Of a DNA stretch of 64,000 nt, positions 33,416 through 41,589 are shown piece by piece. Source of the DNA: Candidatus Zixiibacteriota bacterium. Lineage in GTDB: Bacteria > Zixibacteria > MSB-5A5 > SM23-73-2. The stretch covers positions 1 to 64,000 of the forward strand of contig JAUWYR010000001.1 of assembly GCA_030615745.1 (NCBI GenBank), given 5' to 3'. Position 1 is the first letter of the stretch; the number at the start of each line of letters is the position of its first letter. The notes beneath the pieces were generated by a model. That model worked only from the letters and a program-made list of their open reading frames with translations. It was not told the DNA's origin and made no database searches. A program made the position numbers and the translations under genes.

Positions 33416-34741
33416 ATGAGAGTCTACGATATAATTTCTAAAAAAAGAGACAGGGAAAAATTAAGTAAAGACGAAATAGATTTTTTTATAGATGGTTACA
33501 CAAAAGAAAAGATACCCGATTATCAGATGTCAGCTTTTTTGATGGCTATATTTTTGAATGGGATGGATATTGATGAGACAGCTAATTTAACTTTATCTAT
33601 GATGAGAACAGGAAAAACCTTAGATTTAAGTGAAGTTCCTCAAGTGAAGGTTGATAAGCACTCAACTGGTGGTGTTGGTGATAAAGTATCTTTGATACTT
33701 GCACCTTTAGTTGCATCCTGCGGTTTGTGTGTTCCAATGCTTTCAGGAAGGGGATTGGGATATACTGGTGGGACTTTAGATAAATTGGAATCGATCTCTG
33801 GATTTAAGACCTCTTTTTCTCTGAAAAAGTTTGAAAAAAATCTAAAAGAGATCGGATTGTGTATAATAGGGCAGACCGAAGATATTGCACCTGCTGATAA
33901 AAAAATCTATGCTCTAAGGGATGTGACTGCAACTGTTGATTCCATTCCGTTGATAACCTCAAGCATCCTTTCAAAGAAATTAACTGAGGGAGCAGATGTG
34001 ATTGTTTTCGATGTTAAGGTGGGTAATGGTGCCTTTATGAAAGATGAAGAGAAGGCGATCTCTTTGGCTCAGACTTTAATCCAGGTGGGCAAGAGATTAA
34101 AAAAGAAAATGGTCGCGTTGATCACCGATATGAATGAGCCATTAGGGGAAGCAGTTGGAAATTCACTTGAGGTTATTGAGTCGATCGAAGCTTTGAAAGG
34201 GAATTTTCAAAAAGATTTGATGGAGGTTACTTTTGCTTTAGGTTCTTGTATGTTGATCTTGGGGAAAAGAGTAAAGAGATTTGAGAAAGCGAAAGAGATT
34301 TTAAACCAGGCGATTAAAGATGGAAAGGCTTTGGATAAGTTTAGACAGATGATTGAAAGACAGGGAGGGGATAAAAAGGTTATTGATAACTACGACCTTT
34401 TGCCCAAAGCTCAGTTTGAAATTTTAGTAAAATCTCCAAAATCTGGATATGTGAGGTCTGTTGATACTAAAAAAATTGGTTTTTCCGCAGTTGAATTAGG
34501 CGCTGGAAGGGAAAAAATTGGGGATAAAATTGATCCTGCAGTTGGATTTCTGATAAAGAAAAAAGTGGGTGATTATGTTAAAGAAGATGAGGTGATTGCT
34601 GAAATTTTTGCAAATGACAAAGAAAAAGGTGAGATTGCTAAAGAGAAGATTTTAAGTGCGTATGAAATAAGTAGGACTAAAAGTAAAAGATTAAAGAAAA
34701 CACTTTATCTTGTTGATGAAAAAGGAGTTAGGAAGCTTTAA
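33416..34741 (+). CDS. deoA: Pyrimidine-nucleoside/thymidine phosphorylase
   Basis: About 441 residues from ATG 33416; the frame is open upstream to TTG 33392, which lies in the repeated spacer. MRVYDIISKKRDREKLSKDE, VDKHSTGGVGDKVSL, and GRGLGYTGGTLDKLES match the pyrimidine-nucleoside phosphorylase family; KVGNGAFMKD is also conserved. It splits thymidine or uridine to base and (deoxy)ribose 1-phosphate, feeding deoB and deoC. Confidence 0.93.
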   Translation: MRVYDIISKKRDREKLSKDEIDFFIDGYTKEKIPDYQMSAFLMAIFLNGMDIDETANLTLSMMRTGKTLDLSEVPQVKVDKHSTGGVGDKVSLILAPLVASCGLCVPMLSGRGLGYTGGTLDKLESISGFKTSFSLKKFEKNLKEIGLCIIGQTEDIAPADKKIYALRDVTATVDSIPLITSSILSKKLTEGADVIVFDVKVGNGAFMKDEEKAISLAQTLIQVGKRLKKKMVALITDMNEPLGEAVGNSLEVIESIEALKGNFQKDLMEVTFALGSCMLILGKRVKRFEKAKEILNQAIKDGKALDKFRQMIERQGGDKKVIDNYDLLPKAQFEILVKSPKSGYVRSVDTKKIGFSAVELGAGREKIGDKIDPAVGFLIKKKVGDYVKEDEVIAEIFANDKEKGEIAKEKILSAYEISRTKSKRLKKTLYLVDEKGVRKL

Positions 34742-34787
34742 ATGTAAATCTTTTGGAGGTATTTTAATTTCCACACTAAATAGTAGG

Positions 34788-34951
34788 CCCACCTTGCCCT
34801 CAAGGTAGGGTAAAGATTCGGATGCCCCATGTTGAGGACAACATGGGGTTACCGATCACGAGGCCATCCGTTCCTCAGGGATGTTATCATCCCCGAGAAA
34901 AAAGTTGAGTGGATGTCTACCTGGCCAGGGATATCATCTACCCCGAACAGT
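34788..34951. repeat. Composite of hairpin repeats after deoA
   Basis: CCCACCTTG(CCCT)CAAGGTAGGG and CCCCATGTTGAGGACAACATGGGG (34788-34856), then CTCAGGGATGTTATCATCCCCGAG and the CTGGCCAGGGATATCATCTA/CCCCGAACAG module (34872-34951). The same order occurs at 45702-45782. Remainder to 35301 has no gene. Confidence 0.7.
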
Positions 34952-35301
34952 AGAAACCTTGAAAAGTTTATGAAGATAAGGCCTCAAAATGCAAACTTTA
35001 AGTTTGCTCAAAAGTTTTTTTATTTTTCAAATGTTACAGGTAAAGCTAAGACTTTTCCCTCCAGAAAAAATAGTATTGTAATCTGTTTTTCAAAGACTAA
35101 TTTAAAAGGCTTGACTTTTCCTTATGAATATTTATATCATTATTTTGAGATATTGAAAATTCTTGGATGTAAATAGAAACGACTGATTGGATATAAAAAA
35201 GATCTTATTAAAAAATTTTATTAAGGATTTTGATCTAAAGAGCACTTGAAAAAAGGCTTTTTGTCAATGTAAATTTTAAATTATAAAAAGAGGTAAACAG
35301 C

Positions 35302-35508
35302 ATGAACCAGATTATAGAAGGAATGCTTACAATTGTAAGTGGATTAAAAAAGAAAGAACGACGCGAATTCCTTACTCGACTCATCACCTCAGGAGTTCTG
35401 AGCGAGGATGAACAGGACATATTAGTGATTGAATCGAGGAGAGGTGAACCAACTCGACCATTAGATAAATTCGTGAAAGAGATGAGAAAGAAAGGTTGCC
35501 TCAGGTGA
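35302..35508 (+). CDS. Antitoxin of a RelE-type module
   Basis: 68 residues, helical and charged: GMLTIVSGLKKKERREFLTRL and DIEQDI-like EDEQDILVIESRR. Small partner placed directly before a RelE/ParE toxin with a GTGA start-stop overlap. No known fold can be named, but short helical antitoxins of this kind usually bind the toxin and their own promoter. Confidence 0.65.
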   Translation: MNQIIEGMLTIVSGLKKKERREFLTRLITSGVLSEDEQDILVIESRRGEPTRPLDKFVKEMRKKGCLR

Positions 35509-35759
35509 GCTGGGAAGTTGAGCTTAATACTCATGCAGAACGGGAGCTCGAGAAACTTCCCGATATGATAATTCAACCGATAGTAGATCAACTAATTCGT
35601 TTAAAGAAAAATCCTTTTCCCAAAGGTGCCAGAAAACTTAAGGGACATACCGGGTACAGGCTAAGGATTGGTGAATACAGAGTCCTCTATGAGGTTGATC
35701 AAAAAGCGAAAAAAGTTATTATTTATTCCATCGGGCATCGAAGGCAAGTCTATCGATAA
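35505..35759 (+). CDS. RelE/ParE-family toxin
   Basis: About 84 residues from GTG 35505, which overlaps the antitoxin stop as GTGA; AAAGG lies ten bases before it (a TTG at 35496 is the other option). WEVELNTHAERELEKLP, IRLKKNPFPKGARKLKG and YRLRIGEYRVLYEVD with IYSIGHRRQVYR are the RelE/ParE pattern, including the basic active-site residues. Acts as a ribosome-dependent mRNase or gyrase poison; which one is not decided here. Confidence 0.88.
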   Translation: MSWEVELNTHAERELEKLPDMIIQPIVDQLIRLKKNPFPKGARKLKGHTGYRLRIGEYRVLYEVDQKAKKVIIYSIGHRRQVYR

Positions 35760-35943
35760 TATCTGCTTTTTTTGAATTAAAAAATTTACAGCAAGCAGAG
35801 GATAAATAGCTTTAAGCGTTTTTGTAATTTTAAAGTTTTTTTTAAAAAGCCAAATTTATAAGAGGAAACTTAGAAGTAGAAAGCTTCGGCTCTACCTTTA
35901 AGACCTTCAAAAAAGATTTCGTCTGGCAAACCTCAAAAGGTTT

Positions 35944-36041
35944 GGATGCCCCATGTTGAGGGCAACATGGGGTTACCGATAAGAATGGAAGATAGTTGCG
36001 CAACCTGCCTGCCCGGCCAGGGATAACATCTACCCCGAACA
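35944..36041. repeat. CCCCATGTTGAGGGCAACATGGGG and CTGCCCGGCCAGGG hairpins
   Basis: Copies of the modules at 18992 and 34788; followed by the CTGCCTGCCCGGCCAGGGAT unit and CTACCCCGAACAG. Confidence 0.7.
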
Positions 36042-36050
36042 GAAAAAAAA

Positions 36051-36356
36051 CTAAAGCCTCTGTTTATATTTTTCTGTCACAACAGGATTTTTTTTAATAT
36101 CGATTATAGAGCAGAACTTTTCGAATAATTTTCCGATTTCTGGATTCTGGTCAACTTTTTTCCTTATCTTTTCAAAGTGCTTTTTATCTTTAAATTTATT
36201 GATCTCCATCCAGATATTTTCTCTTCCTTGTTTTTTGTAAACCTCATAGGCAATGCATCCAGTTTTTACATAAATAGCTTTAACTGTTCTTTGTAATTTA
36301 ATATAATCCTTTATCTTACTCTTGGGAACTTTATAAGTATATGTAACGATAAACAT
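36051..36356 (-). CDS. Small dimeric alpha-beta barrel protein (antibiotic biosynthesis monooxygenase-like)
   Basis: 101 residues from the ATG at 36356 with AGGAG upstream. MFIVTYTYKVPKSKIKDY, GCIAYEVYKKQGRENIWMEIN, and the following FKDKKHFEKIR fit the ABM-type fold. It is the last gene of the minus-strand metal cluster; role there unknown. Heme- or metal-linked monooxygenases share the fold, but no catalytic residues can be assigned. Confidence 0.65.
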   Translation of the reverse strand: MFIVTYTYKVPKSKIKDYIKLQRTVKAIYVKTGCIAYEVYKKQGRENIWMEINKFKDKKHFEKIRKKVDQNPEIGKLFEKFCSIIDIKKNPVVTEKYKQRL

Positions 36357-36387
36357 ATTTTCTCCTTTTTGTCCCCGAAGCTTGAGC

Positions 36388-36549
36388 TTATTTTTTTCTT
36401 TTCTTATCAAAAATATACTTCTTAGGTTCTTTTTCAAACTCCGACTGACATAAAGGACAACAGAGATAGTAGATCTCACCTTGATAAAAAATCTTAGCAT
36501 AGGCTTTATTGGGATTCATTCTCCTTTTACAAACTGGATCATAGTGCAT
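36388..36549 (-). CDS. YHS-domain microprotein
   Basis: 53 residues, good GGAG site. HYDPVCKRRMNPNKAYAK with CCPLCQSEFEKEPKKYI: the D-P-V-C...C-C-x-x-C metal-binding YHS/TRASH pattern found in copper and heavy-metal proteins. A second, similar microprotein lies 46 bases upstream. Likely a metal-sensing or -carrying accessory of the CusABC cluster. Confidence 0.75.
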   Translation of the reverse strand: MHYDPVCKRRMNPNKAYAKIFYQGEIYYLCCPLCQSEFEKEPKKYIFDKKRKK

Positions 36550-36594
36550 AACTTTCTCCTTTAAGTTTTATTATGTAAGCTTACATCAAATATC

Positions 36595-36759
36595 TTAATC
36601 TTTTTGTTCTTTTGGTTTTTTCATATATTTCTCTGGCTCTTTCTCGAATTCAGATTTACACAACGGACAGCAGGCTAAATAATCCTTTCCTTTATATTTC
36701 AGAGAAAGGTAAGCTTTCTCTTTATCAATCTGGGCATTGCAAACTATGCATCTATCCAT
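36595..36759 (-). CDS. YHS/TRASH-like microprotein
   Basis: 54 residues with GGAGGTG site. DRCIVCNAQIDKEKAYLSLK and CCPLCKSEFEKEPEKYM show the same Cys set as the 36388 protein (about half of residues identical by eye), so the two are tandem paralogues. Probably metal-binding. Confidence 0.75.
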   Translation of the reverse strand: MDRCIVCNAQIDKEKAYLSLKYKGKDYLACCPLCKSEFEKEPEKYMKKPKEQKD

Positions 36760-36785
36760 AAAAATACACCTCCTTTCATTAAATA

Positions 36786-37124
36786 TCAGAGTGCGGCTTC
36801 GCCTTTTTCTCCAGTGCGGATTCGAATAGCTGTCTCCACCGGGGAGATAAAAATCATGCCATCTCCCTTAGAGCCGGTATAGGAACTACCGCTGATCACC
36901 TGCACCAGACGGTCAACATCTTTGTCCGCACAGACCACCTCTAACTTAGTTATATCCCAGTATCTTTTGGTGATACTCTCATCGGTGGTAAAATAGTTGG
37001 GATCGAATCCATAGCCCACAGGGTGCACGGTGACCACAGTGATTCCCGGCGCTTTTGCCTCCTCCAATGCCTTTACCGTTCTTTCTAAGACCTCTGTTCG
37101 GATATAGGCTTTTATCTCTTTCAT
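36786..37124 (-). CDS. P-II family signalling protein
   Basis: 112 residues behind AGGAGG. KEIKAYIRTEVLERTVKALE, the B-loop TGSKGDGMIFISPVE, and C-terminal IRIRTGEKGEAAL are P-II features; the T-loop (VGYGFDPNYFTTDES) differs from nitrogen-type GlnB and lacks the usual uridylylated Tyr context. This subgroup occurs beside CusA-type metal efflux genes and may sense metal or nucleotides rather than nitrogen. Confidence 0.85.
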   Translation of the reverse strand: MKEIKAYIRTEVLERTVKALEEAKAPGITVVTVHPVGYGFDPNYFTTDESITKRYWDITKLEVVCADKDVDRLVQVISGSSYTGSKGDGMIFISPVETAIRIRTGEKGEAAL

Positions 37125-37250
37125 TTGTTCCTCCTGTTAAAGCGTAATGTAAATTTTCATCTTAACCATGATTTTGATTTCTGGTTTTTTCTTCTTTGAA
37201 TCTTAAGCTACCAGAGGCTCAAATTTTTAGGTCGAAAGAGTAGGAAATGT

Positions 37251-37649
37251 TCAGAAATATTTTTTTTCAATCAATAGTTTTATCTGCTCCAAGCTCTTTC
37301 CCTGCACAAACCAGTTGAAGGCATCACGGCCCTCGTCATTACATTCTCTTCAGGTGGGAGGACATCTTCCCTTGTAGCAAACATCCAGATACTCTCCACA
37401 ACAAGGGCAGGGAATCTCAGATACGATATCTGGAATCTCTTTTAGAAGGAAGCTATATAGTTCTGAGCCATCCGGTGGAAGTGTCAATCGGGAGAGACGT
37501 TCCCTCCGGTTATCAAGACCGTCAGCATTTTGAAAAAGATACAGAGTTAAAATTACGATCGCAAAAACTCCCAGAAGGCTCAATAGGGTAAACATTTTTC
37601 GCCTTTTCCCTTTTTTAAAGCCTTTCTTTTTTTCTTCTTTGAAATTCAT
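37251..37649 (-). CDS. Probable selenoprotein of the CYCXC/PCYCGC-like family (UGA readthrough)
   Basis: As a normal frame the gene ends at TGA 37350-37352 after 99 residues (…CYKGRCPPT). The same frame continues for 32 further codons to TGA 37251: RECNDEGRDAFNWFVQGKS, then LEQIKLLIEKKYF. Read through, the UGA sits as U in U-R-E-C, aligning with the second Cys pair of Cys-rich PCYCGC-type proteins, whose C-terminal part (C-x-x-C, then G-x-S-x-x-x-I-x-x-x-I-x-x-x-Y) is exactly what the extension restores. The N-terminus has a basic and a hydrophobic segment (membrane anchor). It lies in the metal-resistance cluster. The alternative, a recent nonsense mutation, is less likely because the extension is so well conserved in pattern. 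Confidence 0.7.
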
Positions 37650-37718
37650 TATAAAGACAGTTCACTCCTTTCTTTGATGTCATCACAAAAGATAGATAAA
37701 CAGATCCTAATTTGCCTT

Positions 37719-37746
37719 GAGGGAGGGTCGTTTCCGGCCCTCCCTT
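37719..37746 (-). terminator. Hairpin between the DUF3347 and selenoprotein genes
   Basis: AAGGGAGGG...CCCTCCCTC stem on the minus strand with no strong T-run. It may attenuate transcription from the cus genes into the distal part of the cluster. Confidence 0.5.
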
Positions 37747-37757
37747 AAAGTCAAAAT

Positions 37758-38345
37758 CTATTTACCTTCCATTTCCTTCATATGCATTGCGGGCTCGGAT
37801 TCGCCACCAGCTTCTTCGATGAATTTCCCGTTCTGCGTCATCCCGGTCATTTCTCCACACTTATACATCTTGGAGCCGTAGTAGGGGTTGCCTATCTGAT
37901 CATTTTCCTGTAGCCAGCTTTCTTTTATCATGGAGCAGTGAAAACTGTAAGCTTTGCCTGAAAAACCGAACCATTTGACATAATCTATCGTAGCCTGTGA
38001 AAGGGAAGCAAATCCTTTACGCGCCTCTTCCAGATTACCAGCTTTCAAATTAGATGAGCTGGTTTGAATCCGCTCTAAAGCTTTAATCAGGTTTCCCAGC
38101 TGGACTGACATCTCCTGAGCATGGGTGCTCACCTGGTCGACTTTATCCTGGGCTAAAAGCTCCCGAATGGCAAAATAGTGTTTGAAAATTTCAGCCATCT
38201 CATCTGATGTGGTGACTTCTTCTTTTGCCGAAGCTTCCAAAGGCTTTTCCTCAGATTTCTGATCTGCCAAAACGGGACTTGAAAAAATTCCCAAAATGAA
38301 TAAACCCAAGGTTAAAATGACGGTTAATTTAATCTGTTTTTTCAT
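37758..38345 (-). CDS. DUF3347 periplasmic protein of the metal-efflux operon
   Basis: 195 residues; signal peptide ending PVLA. EIFKHYFAIRELLAQDKVDQ and YSFHCSMIKESWLQENDQIGNPYYGSKMYKCGEM (two runs) are the DUF3347 pattern: Tyr/Leu-rich helix followed by C-x-M and NPYYG-x-x-M-x-x-CGE. This family is found fused to or beside CusB-type adaptors and carries metal-ligand Cys and Met residues. It follows the cusA gene with 104 bases between. Confidence 0.9.
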   Translation of the reverse strand: MKKQIKLTVILTLGLFILGIFSSPVLADQKSEEKPLEASAKEEVTTSDEMAEIFKHYFAIRELLAQDKVDQVSTHAQEMSVQLGNLIKALERIQTSSSNLKAGNLEEARKGFASLSQATIDYVKWFGFSGKAYSFHCSMIKESWLQENDQIGNPYYGSKMYKCGEMTGMTQNGKFIEEAGGESEPAMHMKEMEGK

Positions 38346-38449
38346 CTTTTTTCCTCCAGGGATAAAAGATTAACGGTTTACATGCATTTAAGCGAGACAA
38401 AACTTCAGATATCTGCTTTGTTGATTTTCACATAGCACACCTCCTTGAT

Positions 38450-41400
38450 TTAATCAGATTTAGTATCTTCTTTTTCTGTCTCCTCTTTTAAACTCCAGCC
38501 CTTGACAATTGCATATATGGCTGGGATTATTATCAAAGTCAGGACAGTGGAGCTAATTAGTCCCCCTACCATGGGAGAGGCCATTCGCTTCATCACCTGT
38601 GAGCCGGTGCCATGTCCGATCATTAAAGGAAGAAGACCGATCATGGTGGTAACCACAGTCATAAGCTTTGGTCTAACCCTTTCCACCGCTCCCTCGATTA
38701 TGGCTGAATGTAAATTAGATAGGGTATTAAGTTTTCCTTGTCGCTTAAAACGATGATAAGCTTCTTCCAAATATACCAACATCACCACACCCGTCTCGGC
38801 TGCCAGTCCACCCAGAGCGATAAAACCCACATACACAGCTACACTGGTATTGAACCCCAAAAAATACAACAACCACACTCCACCCACCAGAGAAAAAGGT
38901 AAGGAAAGCATAACTGTCAGGCTGTTGGTCATATTTTTGAAATGGAAGAACAAAAGTAAAAAGATGATGATGATAGTAATAGGAATAACAATTCTGAAAC
39001 GCTTAGCAGCTGCCTGCATATATTCGTATTGTCCACTCCAGATGATATTATAGCCGGCTGGGATGTCTATCTCTTGGGCTACCACCTGCTGAGCTCTTTT
39101 GACATAAGTTCCCACATCGATTCCCTTAATATCAACATAAACCCAGGCAGTTCGCCGGGCGTTTTCTGATTTGATAGCAGGTGGTCCCTTTTTTATCTCG
39201 ATATCAGCTACCTGAGTGATGGGGATTTGTGCTCCGGTTAGCGTGGGTATTAAGATCCTTTTTAAGCTGTTGAGGTCGTCGCGCAGTTCTCGAGGGTAGC
39301 GAACGTTAACCGGGTAGCGTTCCAACCCCTCAATGGTATAGGTCACATTCATACCCCCAACCGCAGACATGATCACATCCTGAACATCCCCTACCGTCAG
39401 TCCATACCTCGCTGCCTCCTCCCTTTTGATCTTATAATCCAAATAATTGCCGCCCACTACTCTTTCAGAGTAAACAGAAAGTGTCCCTGGGACTTTTCTC
39501 ACTACGGCTTCTATTCGTTCCCCTATGGCGGATAGGGTGTCAAGGTTTGCGCCCATTATCTTGATTCCCACAGGGGTCTTGATCCCAGTGGAAAGCATGT
39601 CAATCCTGGTTTTAATAGGCATAGTCCAGGCATTGGTTAGTCCCGGAAACTGTATAGCCTTATCCAGCTCATCCACCAATTTTTCTGGAGTCATCCCGGG
39701 ACGCCACTCTTCCTCTGGCTTTAACATTATGGTAGTTTCAATCATGGTCAAAGGAGCTGGGTCGGTTGCAGTCTCTGCTCTTCCGATCTTGCCGAAAACA
39801 GTTTTTACCTCAGGAAATGAAGCAATGATTTTATCCGTCTGTTGGAGGAGTTCCTTTGCTTTGGTGATTGATATTCCGGGAAAAGTCGTAGGCATATAAA
39901 GTAAATCGCCCTCATAAAGTGGAGGCATGAATTCAGAGCCCAACTTGGAAGCGGGATAGAAGGTTATGCCTAAAATGATTATAGCCGCTAAAATGGTTAG
40001 CCACTTGAAACGTAGCACCAATTTGATGAAGGGCATATAAAGGGCTATGAAAAAACGGGAGATGGGATTTTTCTTCTCCGGCAGGATTTTCCCCTTTATC
40101 ACCACCACCATCAGAGCAGGAATTACGGTGATGGCAAGCAGAGCTGCGGAAGCCATAGCAAAGGTCTTAGTATAAGCCAGCGGCTTGAACAGCCTTCCAG
40201 ACTGCTCCCCTAAGGCAAAGACCGGGAAGAAGGAGACGGTTATAATTAAAAGTGCATAAAAAAGGGCTGGACCCACCTCTTTGGCCGCATCCATTATAAT
40301 TTGCCAGTGCTCCTTTTTCCCCTTATCCCGTTCCAAATGTTTATGAGCATTTTCCACCATCACCACTGAAGCATCCACCATCACTCCTATGGCAATGGCA
40401 ATTCCTCCCAAGGACATGATGTTGGCATTTATTTTCAGATAGTTCATGACGATGAAAGACATCAAGACCCCGGCTGGTAGGGTGAACATAGCTACTAAAG
40501 CGCTTCGGGCATGTAATAAGAAAATCATACAGATCAAGGCTACCACGAGGATCTCCTCGATCAGCTTTCCTTTCAAGTTGTTTATAGCCCGATATATGAG
40601 CCCGGAACGGTCATAAACCGGTTTGATCTTCACCCCAGGAGGCAAACCTGGTTTCAGTTCGTCTAACTTCTTTTTAACGTTTTTGATCACCTCTAAGGCG
40701 TTTTCGCCAAAGCGCATCACAATTATTCCCCCCACCACCTCCCCTAAGCCATCCTTTTCCGCAATTCCTCGACGAAGCTCAGGACCAATTTTGATCTGAG
40801 CAACGTTTCTTAATAGAATTGGGGTCCCGTCCTGGTCTATTCCCAAAGGAACATTTTTTAAATCCTCAATGGATTGAATATAGCCCAATCCTCTCACCAT
40901 GAATTCGGCCTCGGCCATCTCTATCAAACGGCCGCCCACATCGCTGTTAGACCTCTTTATAGCCATCTTCACTTTGGAAAGTGGAATGTTATATGCTAAA
41001 AGCTTGTTCGGATCAACCTCCACCTGGTATTGTTTAACATATCCCCCTACCGAGGCGACCTCAGAAACACCTGGAACAGAGGTTAGCTCGTATTTTAAAT
41101 ACCAGTCCTGAATGCTGCGCAGATCAGAAAGATCCAGATTCCCGCTTTCATCCTCCACCGTGTATTCATACACCCACCCCACCCCGGTAGCATCGGGTCC
41201 TAGCTGAGGAGTTACCCCTGGGGGCAGACGCCCAGAGATAAAGCTTAAATACTCCAAGACCCGAGAGCGAGCCCAATAAAGATCGGTGCCATCCTCAAAG
41301 ATGATATAGACAAATGAGAAACCAAAGAAGGAGTATCCTCTGACTACCTTGGCATAGGGAACAGAAAGCATAGCGGTGGTCAGAGGATAGGTAACTTGAT

Positions 41401-41587
41401 CCTCCACCACCTGAGGAGCTTGACCCGGGTATTCGGTATAAATTATCACCTGCACATCCGAAAGGTCAGGGATGGCGTCTAAAGCGATGTTTTGGATTGC
41501 ATACGCTCCTCCCAGAAAAACGAATATCGCTACAAGGAAGATGATATACTTATTCCTGATCGAATATTCTATGACCTTTTCAACCAT
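38450..41587 (-). CDS. cusA: CusA/CzcA-family heavy-metal RND efflux pump
   Basis: 1045 residues, the normal length. VEKVIEYSIRNKYIIFL at the start, then twelve membrane segments with two large periplasmic loops. GGIAIAIGVMVDASVVMVENAH carries the conserved acidic residue of TM4; IKTRIDMLSTGIKTPVGIKI is the porter-loop signature of HME-RND pumps. It exports Cu(I)/Ag(I) or similar cations by proton antiport. Neighbouring Cys- and Met-rich proteins support copper or silver rather than zinc or cobalt. Adaptor gene cusB overlaps the operon just upstream. Confidence 0.93.
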   Translation of the reverse strand: MVEKVIEYSIRNKYIIFLVAIFVFLGGAYAIQNIALDAIPDLSDVQVIIYTEYPGQAPQVVEDQVTYPLTTAMLSVPYAKVVRGYSFFGFSFVYIIFEDGTDLYWARSRVLEYLSFISGRLPPGVTPQLGPDATGVGWVYEYTVEDESGNLDLSDLRSIQDWYLKYELTSVPGVSEVASVGGYVKQYQVEVDPNKLLAYNIPLSKVKMAIKRSNSDVGGRLIEMAEAEFMVRGLGYIQSIEDLKNVPLGIDQDGTPILLRNVAQIKIGPELRRGIAEKDGLGEVVGGIIVMRFGENALEVIKNVKKKLDELKPGLPPGVKIKPVYDRSGLIYRAINNLKGKLIEEILVVALICMIFLLHARSALVAMFTLPAGVLMSFIVMNYLKINANIMSLGGIAIAIGVMVDASVVMVENAHKHLERDKGKKEHWQIIMDAAKEVGPALFYALLIITVSFFPVFALGEQSGRLFKPLAYTKTFAMASAALLAITVIPALMVVVIKGKILPEKKNPISRFFIALYMPFIKLVLRFKWLTILAAIIILGITFYPASKLGSEFMPPLYEGDLLYMPTTFPGISITKAKELLQQTDKIIASFPEVKTVFGKIGRAETATDPAPLTMIETTIMLKPEEEWRPGMTPEKLVDELDKAIQFPGLTNAWTMPIKTRIDMLSTGIKTPVGIKIMGANLDTLSAIGERIEAVVRKVPGTLSVYSERVVGGNYLDYKIKREEAARYGLTVGDVQDVIMSAVGGMNVTYTIEGLERYPVNVRYPRELRDDLNSLKRILIPTLTGAQIPITQVADIEIKKGPPAIKSENARRTAWVYVDIKGIDVGTYVKRAQQVVAQEIDIPAGYNIIWSGQYEYMQAAAKRFRIVIPITIIIIFLLLFFHFKNMTNSLTVMLSLPFSLVGGVWLLYFLGFNTSVAVYVGFIALGGLAAETGVVMLVYLEEAYHRFKRQGKLNTLSNLHSAIIEGAVERVRPKLMTVVTTMIGLLPLMIGHGTGSQVMKRMASPMVGGLISSTVLTLIIIPAIYAIVKGWSLKEETEKEDTKSD

Positions 41588-41589
41588 AG

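Noticed and set aside
34829-35176. Open frame of 115 codons on the plus strand after deoA
   Set aside because: It runs through several hairpin repeats, has no ribosome site and no family pattern; translated repeat DNA.
37350-37352. UGA read as tryptophan (alternative genetic code)
   Set aside because: Several housekeeping genes in the window end at UGA as a normal stop, so the code is standard.
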